From the NCBI RefSeq assembly GCF_004363245.1, contig NZ_SNYV01000001.1:91449-155448 (forward strand): DNA of 64,000 nt. Reading direction: 5' to 3'. Numbering within the stretch: the stretch's first letter is position 1; each line of letters starts with the position of its first letter. The notes under the pieces were generated by a model, which saw only the letters and a list, made by a program, of their open reading frames with translations, was not told the origin of the DNA and searched no databases. Source of the stretch: Sphingobacterium yanglingense (GTDB lineage: Bacteria; Bacteroidota; Bacteroidia; Sphingobacteriales; Sphingobacteriaceae). Shown here in pieces: positions 17,845 through 26,295 of this stretch. A program made the position numbers and the translations under genes.

Positions 17845-18663
17845 ATGAGAAATATCAGATGGAGCATGGTTTTTTACGTTTTCTTAGGTCTAGTGATCTT
17901 TGTAGGCTTAGCTATGCTTATGAGTCTGGTATCGAAGAAGGATAGCCAACAACTATGTAAAGAGTTGAAAGTAGTTGTGGAGGGTAAGGAAACATTTATC
18001 GACCAGCAGGATATTTCGAAGATGATCGACCAGAAATTCGGGTCGGTTGTCGGAAAAGATTTGGCAGGTATAAAAGTACAACAGATCGAAGAAGCCATCG
18101 AAATGTTGCCTTATGTATCCAATGCGGAGGTGCATTTGGATATGGACGGGACCATGCAGGTTACAGTGCAGCAACGCGAAGTCGTATTGCGCGTGATCAA
18201 CAAAGCCGGACGTGAGTACTATGTGGATCGCTTGGGCAAGAAAGTCCCGGTGACATTGAAATATGTGCCACACGTGATGGTCGCAAATGGTAATATCAGT
18301 GAAGGATATAAGCAGCCACTAGAGATGGTTGAGTCCAAGTTAGTACAGGATTTGGTGCGTATTGCAGGACATGTACGGGGCGATAATCTTTGGGAGAACC
18401 AAATTGTACAGATTTTTGTCAATGAACAGCGGGATATCGAATTGATTCCACGCGTAGGGCGAGAAGTCTTGGTGATCGGCTCAGCAGATTCTCTAGATTA
18501 TAAGTTGAGAAGGCTAGAGGTGTATTACAAGAATATTCTGCCTAAGGTAGGCAGTGAGGCCTATGAAAAAGTGAACGTCAAGTATGGCGGTCAGATCATC
18601 TGTGAACGCAGGGGGAACTGGTTTATCGACAGTTTGCAGATGAAAATAAATATGAAAAATTAA
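17845..18663 (+). CDS. ftsQ: Cell division protein FtsQ
   Basis: FtsQ is a bitopic membrane protein that recruits FtsL/FtsB to the septum. The 272-residue protein has a short cytoplasmic tail, one membrane span (about 9-29) and a periplasmic POTRA-like region (about 45-115, with FIDQQDISKMI and VSNAEVHLDMDGTMQVTVQQR) before the C-terminal domain. The family is divergent, so the place between murC and ftsA is part of the evidence. Confidence 0.92.
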   Translation: MRNIRWSMVFYVFLGLVIFVGLAMLMSLVSKKDSQQLCKELKVVVEGKETFIDQQDISKMIDQKFGSVVGKDLAGIKVQQIEEAIEMLPYVSNAEVHLDMDGTMQVTVQQREVVLRVINKAGREYYVDRLGKKVPVTLKYVPHVMVANGNISEGYKQPLEMVESKLVQDLVRIAGHVRGDNLWENQIVQIFVNEQRDIELIPRVGREVLVIGSADSLDYKLRRLEVYYKNILPKVGSEAYEKVNVKYGGQIICERRGNWFIDSLQMKINMKN

Positions 18664-18686
18664 CAATACAGCATAAAATACAGCAT

Positions 18687-20051
18687 ATGAAACCAAGAAT
18701 TACAGACATTGAAAGAGAGAATCCAATCATCGTAGGATTGGATATCGGTACAACAAAGATTTGTGTTACTGTAGGGAGACGCAGTGGTTCGAATAAAATT
18801 GAGTTGTTGGGCGTTGGTAAAGCCGAATCTGCAGGAGTAAACCGTGGCGTGGTCGCTAATATTCAAAAGACTGTGTTCAGTATCAGGGAAGCAGTTTCCT
18901 CGGCTGAAGGACAGTCCAATGTGGATATTAAGGTCGTGAATATCGGTATTGCAGGTCAGCACATCAAAAGCATCCAACATCGCGGTATTTTGACCAAAAG
19001 CGATGATGATGAAATAGGTAGAATCGATGTAGAACGATTGATTTCGGATATGTATAAATTGGTTCTTCCTCCGGGAGAAGAGATTATCCATGTCTTGCCT
19101 CAGGAGTTTACAATCGATAATGAACCAGGTATCAAAGAACCTATCGGAATGGCAGGGCGTCGTATGGAAGCAAACTTCCATATCATCTCTGGACGGGTTA
19201 CGGATATTAAAAACATCAAGAAGTGTGTTGATAATGCTGATCTTGAAGTTTCATCCCTGGTGTTGGAGCCTTTAGCATCTTCCGAAGCTGTATTGGATGA
19301 TGAAGAAAAAATGGCTGGTGTTGTTCTTGTTGATATTGGTGGAGGTACTACCGACGTGGCTATTTTCCACGAGGGTATCATCCGTCATACTGCTGTAATT
19401 CCATTAGGAGGTAATATTGTAACTGAAGATATTCGTCAAGGTTGTGCTGTACTTAGAAACCAGGCGGAGCAGTTAAAAGTGAGATACGGATCATCATTGG
19501 CGGATGAGAATAAAGAGAATGAGGTAATCTGTGTTCCGGGAATCCGTGGACGTGACTCGAAAGAGATATCGGTCAAAAATTTGGCTTATATCATTCAGGC
19601 GCGTATGGAGGAAATCATTGAACACGTATACTACGAAATTAAATCTTCTGGATATGAGGATAAGCTGATCGCAGGTATTGTTATTACAGGTGGGGGAGCA
19701 CAGTTGAAGCATTTGGTGCAGTTGGTTGAGTATATCACGGGAATAGATTGCCGTATCGGTTATCCAAATGAGTACCTGGCAAAAACGGATATGTTGAACA
19801 AGCAGACATTTGAGGAAATGAAGAGCCCAATGTACGCTACAAGTATTGGTCTTTTGATTAAAGGTATACAGATCTTGGAGGATGAGGAAGCTGCAAATCA
19901 CGAAATGGCGAGCAGAAAGACCGAAAAGGTGCAGGTAAAAGAGATTGCAGAGAAGCAAAGCAAAAAGGAGAGCTGGTTTACGAAAATTATTTCAGAGTTC
20001 ATTCGCGACAATCAAGAGATTGATGATGACACCTTTATAGGTAAGAAATAA
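18687..20051 (+). CDS. ftsA: Cell division protein FtsA
   Basis: FtsA is the actin-like ATPase that tethers FtsZ to the membrane. The 454-residue protein has the phosphate 1 motif (GLDIGTTKICVTVG), the phosphate 2 motif (LVDIGGGTTDVAIF) and the adenosine motif (GIVITGGGAQLKHL). Its C-terminus is longer than in E. coli, with a charged linker (about 405-435) and a hydrophobic stretch with SWFTKIISEFI that can act as the membrane-targeting helix. It lies 23 bases after ftsQ; ftsZ follows after 130 bases with its own candidate control elements. Confidence 0.96.
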   Translation: MKPRITDIERENPIIVGLDIGTTKICVTVGRRSGSNKIELLGVGKAESAGVNRGVVANIQKTVFSIREAVSSAEGQSNVDIKVVNIGIAGQHIKSIQHRGILTKSDDDEIGRIDVERLISDMYKLVLPPGEEIIHVLPQEFTIDNEPGIKEPIGMAGRRMEANFHIISGRVTDIKNIKKCVDNADLEVSSLVLEPLASSEAVLDDEEKMAGVVLVDIGGGTTDVAIFHEGIIRHTAVIPLGGNIVTEDIRQGCAVLRNQAEQLKVRYGSSLADENKENEVICVPGIRGRDSKEISVKNLAYIIQARMEEIIEHVYYEIKSSGYEDKLIAGIVITGGGAQLKHLVQLVEYITGIDCRIGYPNEYLAKTDMLNKQTFEEMKSPMYATSIGLLIKGIQILEDEEAANHEMASRKTEKVQVKEIAEKQSKKESWFTKIISEFIRDNQEIDDDTFIGKK

Positions 20052-20070
20052 TTTTCAACACAACGTAGTT

Positions 20071-20098
20071 TTTTCCACATTTTAACAATTGTGGAAAA
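20071..20098. promoter_or_regulatory. Inverted pair of DnaA-box-like nonamers upstream of ftsZ
   Basis: TTTTCCACA at 20071-20079 and its reverse complement TGTGGAAAA at 20090-20098 are separated by 10 bases. Each fits the DnaA-box consensus TTWTNCACA. They could also form an RNA hairpin, but no U-run follows, so a terminator is unlikely. The same nonamer stands at 5821-5829 in the mraZ promoter region. Confidence 0.45.
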
Positions 20099-20181
20099 CT
20101 GTTGTTAATAATTTGGTATTATTACATTCGAATTGTTGAGTTTCGTTTTGATCGCTTGGCAGTTCATAAAAATAGGATATT

Positions 20182-21894
20182 ATGTCGATACAATTTGAAA
20201 TGTTAAAGGAGCAATCATCTATAATCAAGGTTATAGGTGTAGGTGGTGGCGGTGGTAATGCCGTCAATCACATGTACAAGCAAGGGATTAGTGGTGTAGA
20301 TTTTATTGTGTGCAACACAGATGCGCAAGCGCTGGAGTTGAGCCCAATTCCTAACAAAGTACAATTGGGAGCTAGTCTTACAGAGGGAATGGGAGCTGGT
20401 GCAGATCCTGACGTGGGTGAGAACTCTGCTATCGAAAGTATCGACGATATCAAGAGAATGTTAGGCCCCAACACAAAGATGTTGTTTATTACTGCTGGAA
20501 TGGGTGGTGGTACCGGTACCGGTGCTAGTCCTGTCTTGGCTAAAGCAGCAAAGGAGATGGGAATCCTTACAGTCGCGATTATTACTACTCCTTTTACATT
20601 CGAAGGTAAGAAACGTCGTTCGCAAGCGGAAGAAGGCTTAAGTGAACTTCGTAAATATGTGGATTCGTATCTTGTAATTTCTAATGATCGTCTACGCGAA
20701 ATCTTTGGAAATTTGACGATGACTGCAGCATTTGCGAAGGCGGATGATATATTAACTACTGCTGCAAAAGGTATTGCCGAAATCATCACTATTCCAGGTT
20801 ATGTCAACGTCGATTTTAAAGACGTTCGTACCGTTATGAATGATAGTGGTGTGGCTATTATGGGTAACCATGTGGCTTCTGGAGAAGATAGAGCGATCAA
20901 AGCTGTAACAGGAGCATTAGCTTCTCCGTTACTTAAAGATAATGAGATAGAAGGTGCACGTTATATTCTTTTAAATATTACTTCTGGAAAGACGGAAGTA
21001 ACTATGGACGAGGTAGCTATCGTTACAGATTTCATTCAGGAAAAGGCAGGTTTGACTGCTGACTTGATTTGGGGTAACTGTATTGACGAAGCATTGGAAG
21101 ATAGTCTGTCGGTAACTATTATCGCTACAGGATTCCAAACTTCGGAAGAGCGTATCAAAGAGAAAGAGCAAGAGAAAGTAGCATTGCCGCTTACTCCAGA
21201 GCCGACACCTTCTTTTGTTAAACCTGTAGGACAGAATCAATTTACTGAGCGTCCATCGGAAGCGAGAGTAGATAGCTATATAAAGCCTGTAGTGCCTACA
21301 GTTGCTAATAGCATGGAGCAGCCTGTTGTTAGTAAGCCACAAGCAGACTTGTTCTCAGCTCCATCTAAATCTGCTGGATTTACGAATGCTTCGGTTCAGG
21401 CTGAGCCGCAGATAGTCCGTCATACATTGGATGTACAGGATGATTTTGTGGAAGAAAAAGAAGAAAACCATGGTTTCGAGTTGAAGACTTCGCCTTCTGT
21501 GTTTGAATTTAAGTTGCCAACTGTATTTGACGCCTATGAAGAGAAGGTTGATGAAGAGGTGGCTAGCCAAGTGAATAACATTGTAACTTCCTCTATACCT
21601 ACGACACATGTAGGTGGTTCTACTGTAAAAGTGGAAGAAGAAGTTAACTTCGAAGATCAGTTGTTAAAGACAAAAGAACGCATCTTAAGACTTAAGGAAT
21701 TAAGTATGAAGTTGAAGTCTTCGAATGGATTGGCCGAGTTGGAAAACGAGCCTGCTTACAAAAGAAAACAAAAGACATTGGACGATGTGCCTCATTCGGC
21801 TGATTCTCAGGTGTCACGATTCACCTTATCTTTTGATGAAGGTGTGACGGAGATTCGTTCTAATAATTCGTTTTTACACGATAATGTAGATTAA
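20182..21894 (+). CDS. ftsZ: Cell division GTPase FtsZ
   Basis: FtsZ is the tubulin homologue that forms the Z ring. The first 320 or so residues are the GTPase core, with GGGGNAVNHM near residues 20-29, the signature GGGTGTGASP and the T7 loop NVDFKDVRT. A long variable linker follows (about 325-510), making the protein 570 residues compared with 383 in E. coli. The end carries the conserved Bacteroidetes tail with RSNNSFLHDNVD. It is the last gene of the cluster and is followed by an intrinsic terminator. Confidence 0.97.
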   Translation: MSIQFEMLKEQSSIIKVIGVGGGGGNAVNHMYKQGISGVDFIVCNTDAQALELSPIPNKVQLGASLTEGMGAGADPDVGENSAIESIDDIKRMLGPNTKMLFITAGMGGGTGTGASPVLAKAAKEMGILTVAIITTPFTFEGKKRRSQAEEGLSELRKYVDSYLVISNDRLREIFGNLTMTAAFAKADDILTTAAKGIAEIITIPGYVNVDFKDVRTVMNDSGVAIMGNHVASGEDRAIKAVTGALASPLLKDNEIEGARYILLNITSGKTEVTMDEVAIVTDFIQEKAGLTADLIWGNCIDEALEDSLSVTIIATGFQTSEERIKEKEQEKVALPLTPEPTPSFVKPVGQNQFTERPSEARVDSYIKPVVPTVANSMEQPVVSKPQADLFSAPSKSAGFTNASVQAEPQIVRHTLDVQDDFVEEKEENHGFELKTSPSVFEFKLPTVFDAYEEKVDEEVASQVNNIVTSSIPTTHVGGSTVKVEEEVNFEDQLLKTKERILRLKELSMKLKSSNGLAELENEPAYKRKQKTLDDVPHSADSQVSRFTLSFDEGVTEIRSNNSFLHDNVD

Positions 21895-21922
21895 TCAGAG
21901 CGCTTTTTTTATTGCTGTATAG

Positions 21923-21954
21923 AAAGGTCGGCTGTCTAAGACAGCCGACCTTTT
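21923..21954 (+). terminator. Intrinsic terminator of ftsZ and the dcw cluster
   Basis: A 15-bp inverted repeat (21923-21937 with 21939-21953) built around GGTCGGCTGTC/GACAGCCGACC is followed by TTTT. It lies 28 bases after the ftsZ stop codon. Confidence 0.88.
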
Positions 21955-22036
21955 GCTTTGCGTATTTTGTTTTGTGTTATAAAGATGCTATTTTAGGAAT
22001 AAATCTAAAATCTATAAATTTATAAATCAGTAAATT

Positions 22037-22222
22037 ATGGCAAGTATTAACAAATTTGAAGAGTTGAAAGCTTTAGTACACGGGTTGGAATCTGAAGCGG
22101 AAAAGTTTTATACCAAGGGCAATGGAGCTGCTGGGACGCGACTCCGTAAGGGGCTTCAGGAGCTAAAGACACTATCACAAGATCTGCGATTGGGTATACA
22201 GGATCTAAAAAATAAGAAATAA
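22037..22222 (+). CDS. Histone H1-like (Hc1 family) small protein
   Basis: The 61-residue protein is rich in Lys and Glu and predicted helical throughout, with the phrase KFYTKGNGAAGTRLRKGLQELK resembling the N-terminal part of the chlamydial Hc1 histone and the short 'histone H1-like' proteins of other Bacteroidetes. Such proteins are thought to bind DNA in the nucleoid. It has its own spacer after the ftsZ terminator and a 14-bp hairpin after its stop. The lysine-rich tail of true Hc1 is missing. DNA binding is inferred from the family only. Confidence 0.75.
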   Translation: MASINKFEELKALVHGLESEAEKFYTKGNGAAGTRLRKGLQELKTLSQDLRLGIQDLKNKK

Positions 22223-22236
22223 GCGAGGCTTAATGA

Positions 22237-22272
22237 CATCGTGGAGGGAAGGATGTCTTTCCCTTCACGATG
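22237..22272. terminator. Hairpin between the Hc1-like gene and the response regulator
   Basis: A 14-bp stem, CATCGTGGAGGGAA with TTCCCTTCACGATG (one G-T pair), has an 8-base loop and lies between two convergent genes. It lacks a strong U-run on either side, so termination is likely but less certain than at the other sites. Confidence 0.65.
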
Positions 22273-22278
22273 CATAAA

Positions 22279-22920
22279 TTAGTCCTTAGCGTGGAGTTTA
22301 AATAACTCGATAAGGTCTGGTATATTGTTGACCGCTAATTTTTCAAAAATCCTACTTTTGTAGGTGCTTACAGTCGATGAGCTTAATGCCAAGAGGTTAG
22401 ATACTTCGAGTATGCCATGACCTTCTATAAGGTGTTTTGCGACATCCATCTCCCTGTTGGATAGTTTATTCAACGGATTGACCCGATCCATTGAAGATTT
22501 TGTGCTTGTCAGTTTTTGTACGTACAGATCCTTTACTTCATTGGACATATACTTACCTCGGTCTTTAATGCTTTGAATAGCATTGGCCAGCTCTTCCATA
22601 GCGGTATTTTTGTTGAGATAACCTGCGGCCCCTGCTTCAATATAACGTAAGGCATAGATGTTCTCGTCGTAAGAAGAGAAAACTAGGATTTTTAGATCCT
22701 GCTGAAAGTTGAGTATTTCGCCGATTACTTTTATATTATTACCTCCGGGCATATTAATGTCTAAAAGCAATAAATCGAATTTTTCAAATTTAAGATGATC
22801 ATAGACCTCTTTTATCGTGACTGCATTAGTTATAGAAACATCTTTGAATTTTTCGTTAATCACTACGGCAGCCCCTAATCTGACTATGCTGTGGTCATCT
22901 GCGATGAGTATCTTTTTCAT
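22279..22920 (-). CDS. NarL/FixJ-family response regulator
   Basis: The start MKKILIADDHS at 22920 is chosen over an upstream ATG at 22950 because receiver domains begin in this way; the protein is then 213 residues. The receiver domain (about 1-120) has the acidic pair DDH near the N-terminus and the phospho-acceptor in LLLLDINMPGG. A LuxR-type helix-turn-helix follows (about 145-205, LSNREMDVAKHLIEGHG). It is a transcription factor controlled by phosphorylation. No histidine kinase lies nearby, so its partner and targets are unknown. A TATGTTTG -7 box lies upstream at 22988-22995. Confidence 0.9.
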   Translation of the reverse strand: MKKILIADDHSIVRLGAAVVINEKFKDVSITNAVTIKEVYDHLKFEKFDLLLLDINMPGGNNIKVIGEILNFQQDLKILVFSSYDENIYALRYIEAGAAGYLNKNTAMEELANAIQSIKDRGKYMSNEVKDLYVQKLTSTKSSMDRVNPLNKLSNREMDVAKHLIEGHGILEVSNLLALSSSTVSTYKSRIFEKLAVNNIPDLIELFKLHAKD

Positions 22921-22987
22921 AAAAAGGGATGTGCGTTTTATATTTAACAACTATTTAGTGTGAGCTTGAATAGGTGATTGCTACTTG

Positions 22988-22995
22988 CAAACATA
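22988..22995 (-). promoter_or_regulatory. -7 box of the response regulator gene
   Basis: On the reverse strand this reads TATGTTTG, a full TAnnTTTG match, about 70 bases before the start codon at 22920. No obvious -33 TTG was seen. Confidence 0.45.
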
Positions 22996-23063
22996 CGAAA
23001 TAATCATTTATATATTTAGATTGTTCACATTAATTAATAATAAAAAACTTGCACATATTGTCG

Positions 23064-23071
23064 TATTTTTG
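23064..23071 (+). promoter_or_regulatory. -7 box upstream of mscL
   Basis: TATTTTTG matches TAnnTTTG and lies 51 bases before the mscL ATG. The nearest TTG elements are too close for the standard spacing. Confidence 0.4.
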
Positions 23072-23122
23072 ATTATTATCATTATAATTGTATGTATATA
23101 GAAAAACAAAAATTAAATAATT

Positions 23123-23530
23123 ATGGGGTTTTTAAAAGAGTTTAAAGAATTTGCAATGCGCGGTAGCGTGTTAGATCTAGCTGTCGGTGTTGTGATCGGT
23201 GGTGCATTTGGTAAAATCGTTACTTCTTTGGTGGACGATGTTATTATGCCTCCGATCGGCTTTATCACAGGAGGGGTGGATTTCAGTAATTTAAAGTATG
23301 TGATTACGGAAGCTGATGCGACTACTGGTGTAGCAGAGGTTGCTATCAAATATGGTAACTTCGCGAATGTGATTATACAGTTTTTGATTATTGCATTCTG
23401 TATTTTTCTAGTGATTAAAGGAATTAATTCTTTTAATAAGAAAGAAGAGGCTGCTCCAGCTGCTCCGCCAGCGCCATCTAAAGAAGAGGTTCTACTTTCT
23501 GAAATCAGAGACATTTTGAAAAATAAATAG
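23123..23530 (+). CDS. mscL: Large-conductance mechanosensitive channel MscL
   Basis: MscL opens at high membrane tension to release solutes during osmotic downshock. The 135-residue protein has the family's N-terminal helix ([14 protein letters not shown]), the first membrane span ([18 protein letters not shown]), a periplasmic loop (about 45-75), a second span (about 78-100) and a cytoplasmic helical tail ending in [11 protein letters not shown]. An Ala/Pro-rich linker ([10 protein letters not shown]) precedes the tail helix. It stands alone, with rpmH starting 136 bases downstream. Confidence 0.96.
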   Translation: MGFLKEFKEFAMRGSVLDLAVGVVIGGAFGKIVTSLVDDVIMPPIGFITGGVDFSNLKYVITEADATTGVAEVAIKYGNFANVIIQFLIIAFCIFLVIKGINSFNKKEEAAPAAPPAPSKEEVLLSEIRDILKNK

Positions 23531-23579
23531 GCTAACCAGATAAAGAGTTCTGTTACACTAAACTTTTTGATTTTAGTCC

Positions 23580-23610
23580 TTGTTAGTTTAGAAATAATAC
23601 AGTACTTTTG
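23580..23610 (+). promoter_or_regulatory. Promoter of rpmH
   Basis: TTG at 23580-23582 and TACTTTTG at 23603-23610 are 20 bases apart, a full Bacteroidetes -33/-7 promoter. The rpmH ATG is at 23667, leaving a leader of about 50 bases. Confidence 0.75.
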
Positions 23611-23666
23611 CATTCCTATTAAGGATAATTACAGGTTAGAATATTAAAAAAATATAATAAAGCGTC

Positions 23667-23825
23667 ATGAAAAGAACATTTCAGCCTTCGCAAAGAAAAA
23701 GAAGAAACAAACACGGTTTTAGAGAGCGTATGAGCACAGCTAATGGTAGAAGAGTATTAGCGTCTCGTAGAGCTAAAGGAAGAAAACGTCTTAGTGTTTC
23801 TGACGAGTATCGCCACAAAGGCTAA
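23667..23825 (+). CDS. rpmH: Large ribosomal subunit protein bL34
   Basis: The 52-codon frame begins [18 protein letters not shown] and ends [13 protein letters not shown]. It is very basic and matches the bL34 family along its whole length, including the MKRTFQPS start and the [18 protein letters not shown] core. It is followed by rnpA, yidD and tsaB in the same direction; rpmH-rnpA-yidD is a very widely conserved order. dnaA, its neighbour in many bacteria, is not here. Confidence 0.98.
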   Translation: MKRTFQPSQRKRRNKHGFRERMSTANGRRVLASRRAKGRKRLSVSDEYRHKG

Positions 23826-23882
23826 TACTTTTTTTAGCGCCGGTGACTTTAACTGTGCCGTTCCGGCCTTTTCTGTCATCGT

Positions 23883-24272
23883 ATGAAAAAAACATTTAAA
23901 AAGGAAGAACGACTATGTAATAAGAGCTTACTAAATAAGCTCTTCCATAGTGGTTCTTCTTTTGTTGTATACCCTTTTCGGATGGTATATACGGAGGTAG
24001 CGCTAGAGAAAGTGCAATCTCCAGTCAGTGTCGTTATCTCTGTATCAAAACGCAGATTCAAGGCGGCACCTGATCGTAATCGTATTAAGCGTTTGATTCG
24101 GGAAGCCTACCGACAGCAAAAATCTATCGCACTTTACCCTTTCATGGAGTCTAAATCTTCGGGCCTGTTGCTCGCGATACAGTACGTAGGAAAGGAAGAA
24201 GTGCCCTTTGCTACGGTTTGGACAAAAATGGAAAAAGCACTAGCACAGTTGATCAATGAAAATAATCAATAG
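23883..24272 (+). CDS. rnpA: Ribonuclease P protein component
   Basis: RnpA is the protein subunit of RNase P, which with its catalytic RNA matures the 5' ends of tRNAs. The 129-residue basic protein carries the family signature RNR-IKR-IREAYR (in [16 protein letters not shown], near 62-77) and the conserved SKRRFK that precedes it. It lies 57 bases after rpmH and overlaps yidD by 17 bases. Confidence 0.95.
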   Translation: MKKTFKKEERLCNKSLLNKLFHSGSSFVVYPFRMVYTEVALEKVQSPVSVVISVSKRRFKAAPDRNRIKRLIREAYRQQKSIALYPFMESKSSGLLLAIQYVGKEEVPFATVWTKMEKALAQLINENNQ

Positions 24273-24507
24273 TATCGGTTTGTTTGCGGTGAAGATTTTG
24301 CAAGGAATCTTTTTGTTGATTATACGATTTTATCAGCTTTTTATCTCTCCATTACTAGGTGCAAACTGTAGGTATACCCCGACTTGTTCGCAATACGGTA
24401 AAGAGGCTATCCTTAAATATGGTCCTTTTAAAGGCGGTTGGTTAGCAATCAAGCGTATCGCCAGTTGTAATCCTTGGGGAGGACATGGTCATGATCCTGT
24501 ACCCTAA
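24256..24507 (+). CDS. yidD: Membrane protein insertion efficiency factor YidD
   Basis: This 83-residue protein of the DUF37 family helps membrane protein insertion, probably with YidC. It has an N-terminal amphipathic or membrane helix (about 5-25) and the invariant cysteine-containing core with [15 protein letters not shown] and the ending [12 protein letters not shown]. The 17-base overlap with rnpA suggests coupled translation. Confidence 0.95.
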   Translation: MKIINSIGLFAVKILQGIFLLIIRFYQLFISPLLGANCRYTPTCSQYGKEAILKYGPFKGGWLAIKRIASCNPWGGHGHDPVP

Positions 24508-24537
24508 ATTTAACCTGTTTTCAGAAAGTATTATTCT

Positions 24538-25230
24538 ATGCGTAACTATATATTGCAAATCGACACAGCAACAGAGGTTTGCTCGGTCTCTATCGGTACG
24601 GAGGGGAAGCTCTTGGCCGAGCTTACAGCAGAGGAGAAGAATATGCATGCTTCGGGGCTTACTGTTTGTATTGATAGATTGTTGAAAAGTGTATCATTGG
24701 ATTATGCTGATCTGTCTGCTGTGGCGGTGAGTATGGGGCCTGGTTCTTATACAGGGCTTAGAATTGGGGTGTCTACGGCAAAAGGATTGTGTTATGCATT
24801 GGATATACCATTGCTTGGTGTGAATACCTTAGAAAGCATGTACGAAGGGTATATTGCAAAGCGGGCGGGAGAAGACAATCTTGTTTATATTCCGATGTTG
24901 GATGCGAGGCGGATGGAAGTGTATATGGCGGCATTTGATGAGCAGAAGAATTGTTTGCAAAAAACGGAGGCCGTTATAGTCGATGTAAATACGTTTGATG
25001 TTTTTGCTCCTAAAAATGTCGTGCTTTTCGGGTCAGGTGCAAATAAGTTACAAGAGCTGTTCGAAGGTAATGTGCAGGTGCAAATAGATAGAGAATACCA
25101 ACATTCGTCATCCTATTTAAGTACGATTGCGTTTCGTAAATTTCAGAGTAAGGAGGGTGAAGACCTGATTTATTTTGAGCCGTTCTATCTTAAAGAGTTT
25201 GTGGCGACGGTGTCTAAGAAGCTTATTTAA
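24538..25230 (+). CDS. tsaB: tRNA threonylcarbamoyladenosine biosynthesis protein TsaB
   Basis: TsaB is the ASKHA-fold partner of TsaD in making t6A at position 37 of ANN-decoding tRNAs. The 230-residue protein starts with ILQIDTATEVCSVSIG and carries the family motif GPGSYTGLRIGVSTAKGLCYAL near residues 69-90. It follows yidD after 30 bases in the same direction and is convergent with corA with only 2 bases between stop codons; no terminator is seen there. Confidence 0.95.
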   Translation: MRNYILQIDTATEVCSVSIGTEGKLLAELTAEEKNMHASGLTVCIDRLLKSVSLDYADLSAVAVSMGPGSYTGLRIGVSTAKGLCYALDIPLLGVNTLESMYEGYIAKRAGEDNLVYIPMLDARRMEVYMAAFDEQKNCLQKTEAVIVDVNTFDVFAPKNVVLFGSGANKLQELFEGNVQVQIDREYQHSSSYLSTIAFRKFQSKEGEDLIYFEPFYLKEFVATVSKKLI

Positions 25231-25232
25231 AC

Positions 25233-26138
25233 CTATAACCATCTTTTTCGTTTGAACCAGTAATAGATCAGTACGGAGAGTAGGGCCATGATGATCAATA
25301 TACCTGCGTAGCCGTATTCCCACTCCAGCTCGGGCATGTTCTCGAAATTCATTCCATAGACTCCGACAATAAATGTCAATGGCATGAAGAATACGGATAT
25401 AATGGTCAACGTCCGCATGATTTCGTTAGTGTGGTTGGACTCGATATTGAAGTAGATGTTCAATAACTGGGAGGTGTTTTCGGAGATGTTGCGAAAGAGT
25501 GTACTGGTTCTTGAAAACAAATCCCTTAAGTCCTGTGTGTAGATATTTTTATACTCCGGCATATGGAAATAATCAACAATATCTTTGTAAAGAGTGAGTA
25601 CACTGCGGATGACATCAATCTGCCTTTTGATATAGTATAGTTTCTTTAAAAACGGCTTTCTTCGATGGTGCAGAAAAACAATCTCTTCGTATTCATCAAG
25701 CTGCATGGCCATTTTTCCTAGGACTAGGTCTTCAAATGTTTTGAGCGTATCCGATACCAAAGCATTGACTAGTGTTTTGCTGGATTGTAGTCTTCTGTGG
25801 GAGCGCTCGATTGTTTTAAGACGTTCGAGGAAATCGATTTGATTCCGGTGCACGGTGATTACGACACTTTCATTGTAAAATAGGGATATCCGATCGGTGA
25901 CTTCGACTAAGGAGTCTGATTCTTCATCAAATTTATTCGGAATTGATCGTAGTATAAGGAAATGGTAGTTTTCGAATTCTTCTATTTTTGGAAGATGTCC
26001 AGTTTCCAAACAATCTTTTATAGAAGCATCATTGAGTTTGTATTTTTCCTTCAGTTCCGCGAAATCTTCTATTTTTGGATTGGATATGTCGATCCATTCA
26101 AAACTGCTTTCAGGGTGCTGGAGGATATATGTTACCAT
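25233..26138 (-). CDS. corA: CorA-type magnesium/cobalt transporter
   Basis: CorA is a pentameric inner-membrane channel for divalent cations, mainly Mg2+. The 301-residue protein has the cytoplasmic alpha/beta domain and long helix (about 1-235), then two C-terminal membrane spans (about 240-260 and 275-293) joined by the loop with the signature YGMN, followed by FENMPELEWEYGY. The GMN tripeptide is the selectivity element of the family. It sits downstream of the OmpH-like gene on the same strand, separated by a terminator. Confidence 0.93.
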   Translation of the reverse strand: MVTYILQHPESSFEWIDISNPKIEDFAELKEKYKLNDASIKDCLETGHLPKIEEFENYHFLILRSIPNKFDEESDSLVEVTDRISLFYNESVVITVHRNQIDFLERLKTIERSHRRLQSSKTLVNALVSDTLKTFEDLVLGKMAMQLDEYEEIVFLHHRRKPFLKKLYYIKRQIDVIRSVLTLYKDIVDYFHMPEYKNIYTQDLRDLFSRTSTLFRNISENTSQLLNIYFNIESNHTNEIMRTLTIISVFFMPLTFIVGVYGMNFENMPELEWEYGYAGILIIMALLSVLIYYWFKRKRWL

Positions 26139-26235
26139 AAGAGGTTGCTTTAATTTGCCATTAAAGTAGTCATATTGGTTTATATTATCAAGGATGAATA
26201 AGTTACCATTAACTTAAAACCTTCAATTTATTAAA

Positions 26236-26278
26236 AATAAAAGAGGGATTCAAACCAAGTTTGAATCCCTCTTTTATT
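26236..26278 (-). terminator. Intrinsic terminator of the OmpH-like gene
   Basis: The 19-bp arms 26236-26254 and 26260-26278 are exact complements around a 5-base loop, with the core AGAGGGATTCAAA/TTTGAATCCCTCT and a U-run on the reverse strand. It lies 18 bases after the stop of the OmpH-like gene and insulates corA. Confidence 0.9.
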
Positions 26279-26295
26279 TTATAGCTGATTTTTGA

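Noticed and set aside
18660..19181. Antisense open frame of about 170 codons under ftsA
   Set aside because: It is a shadow of the strongly conserved ftsA frame, with composition not like a real protein (many His, Cys, Ile) and no start signal.
20071..20098. Reading the ftsA-ftsZ inverted repeat as an intrinsic terminator
   Set aside because: The stem is AT-rich and not followed by a U-run, and termination before ftsZ would be unfavourable. Kept as a possible protein-binding site.
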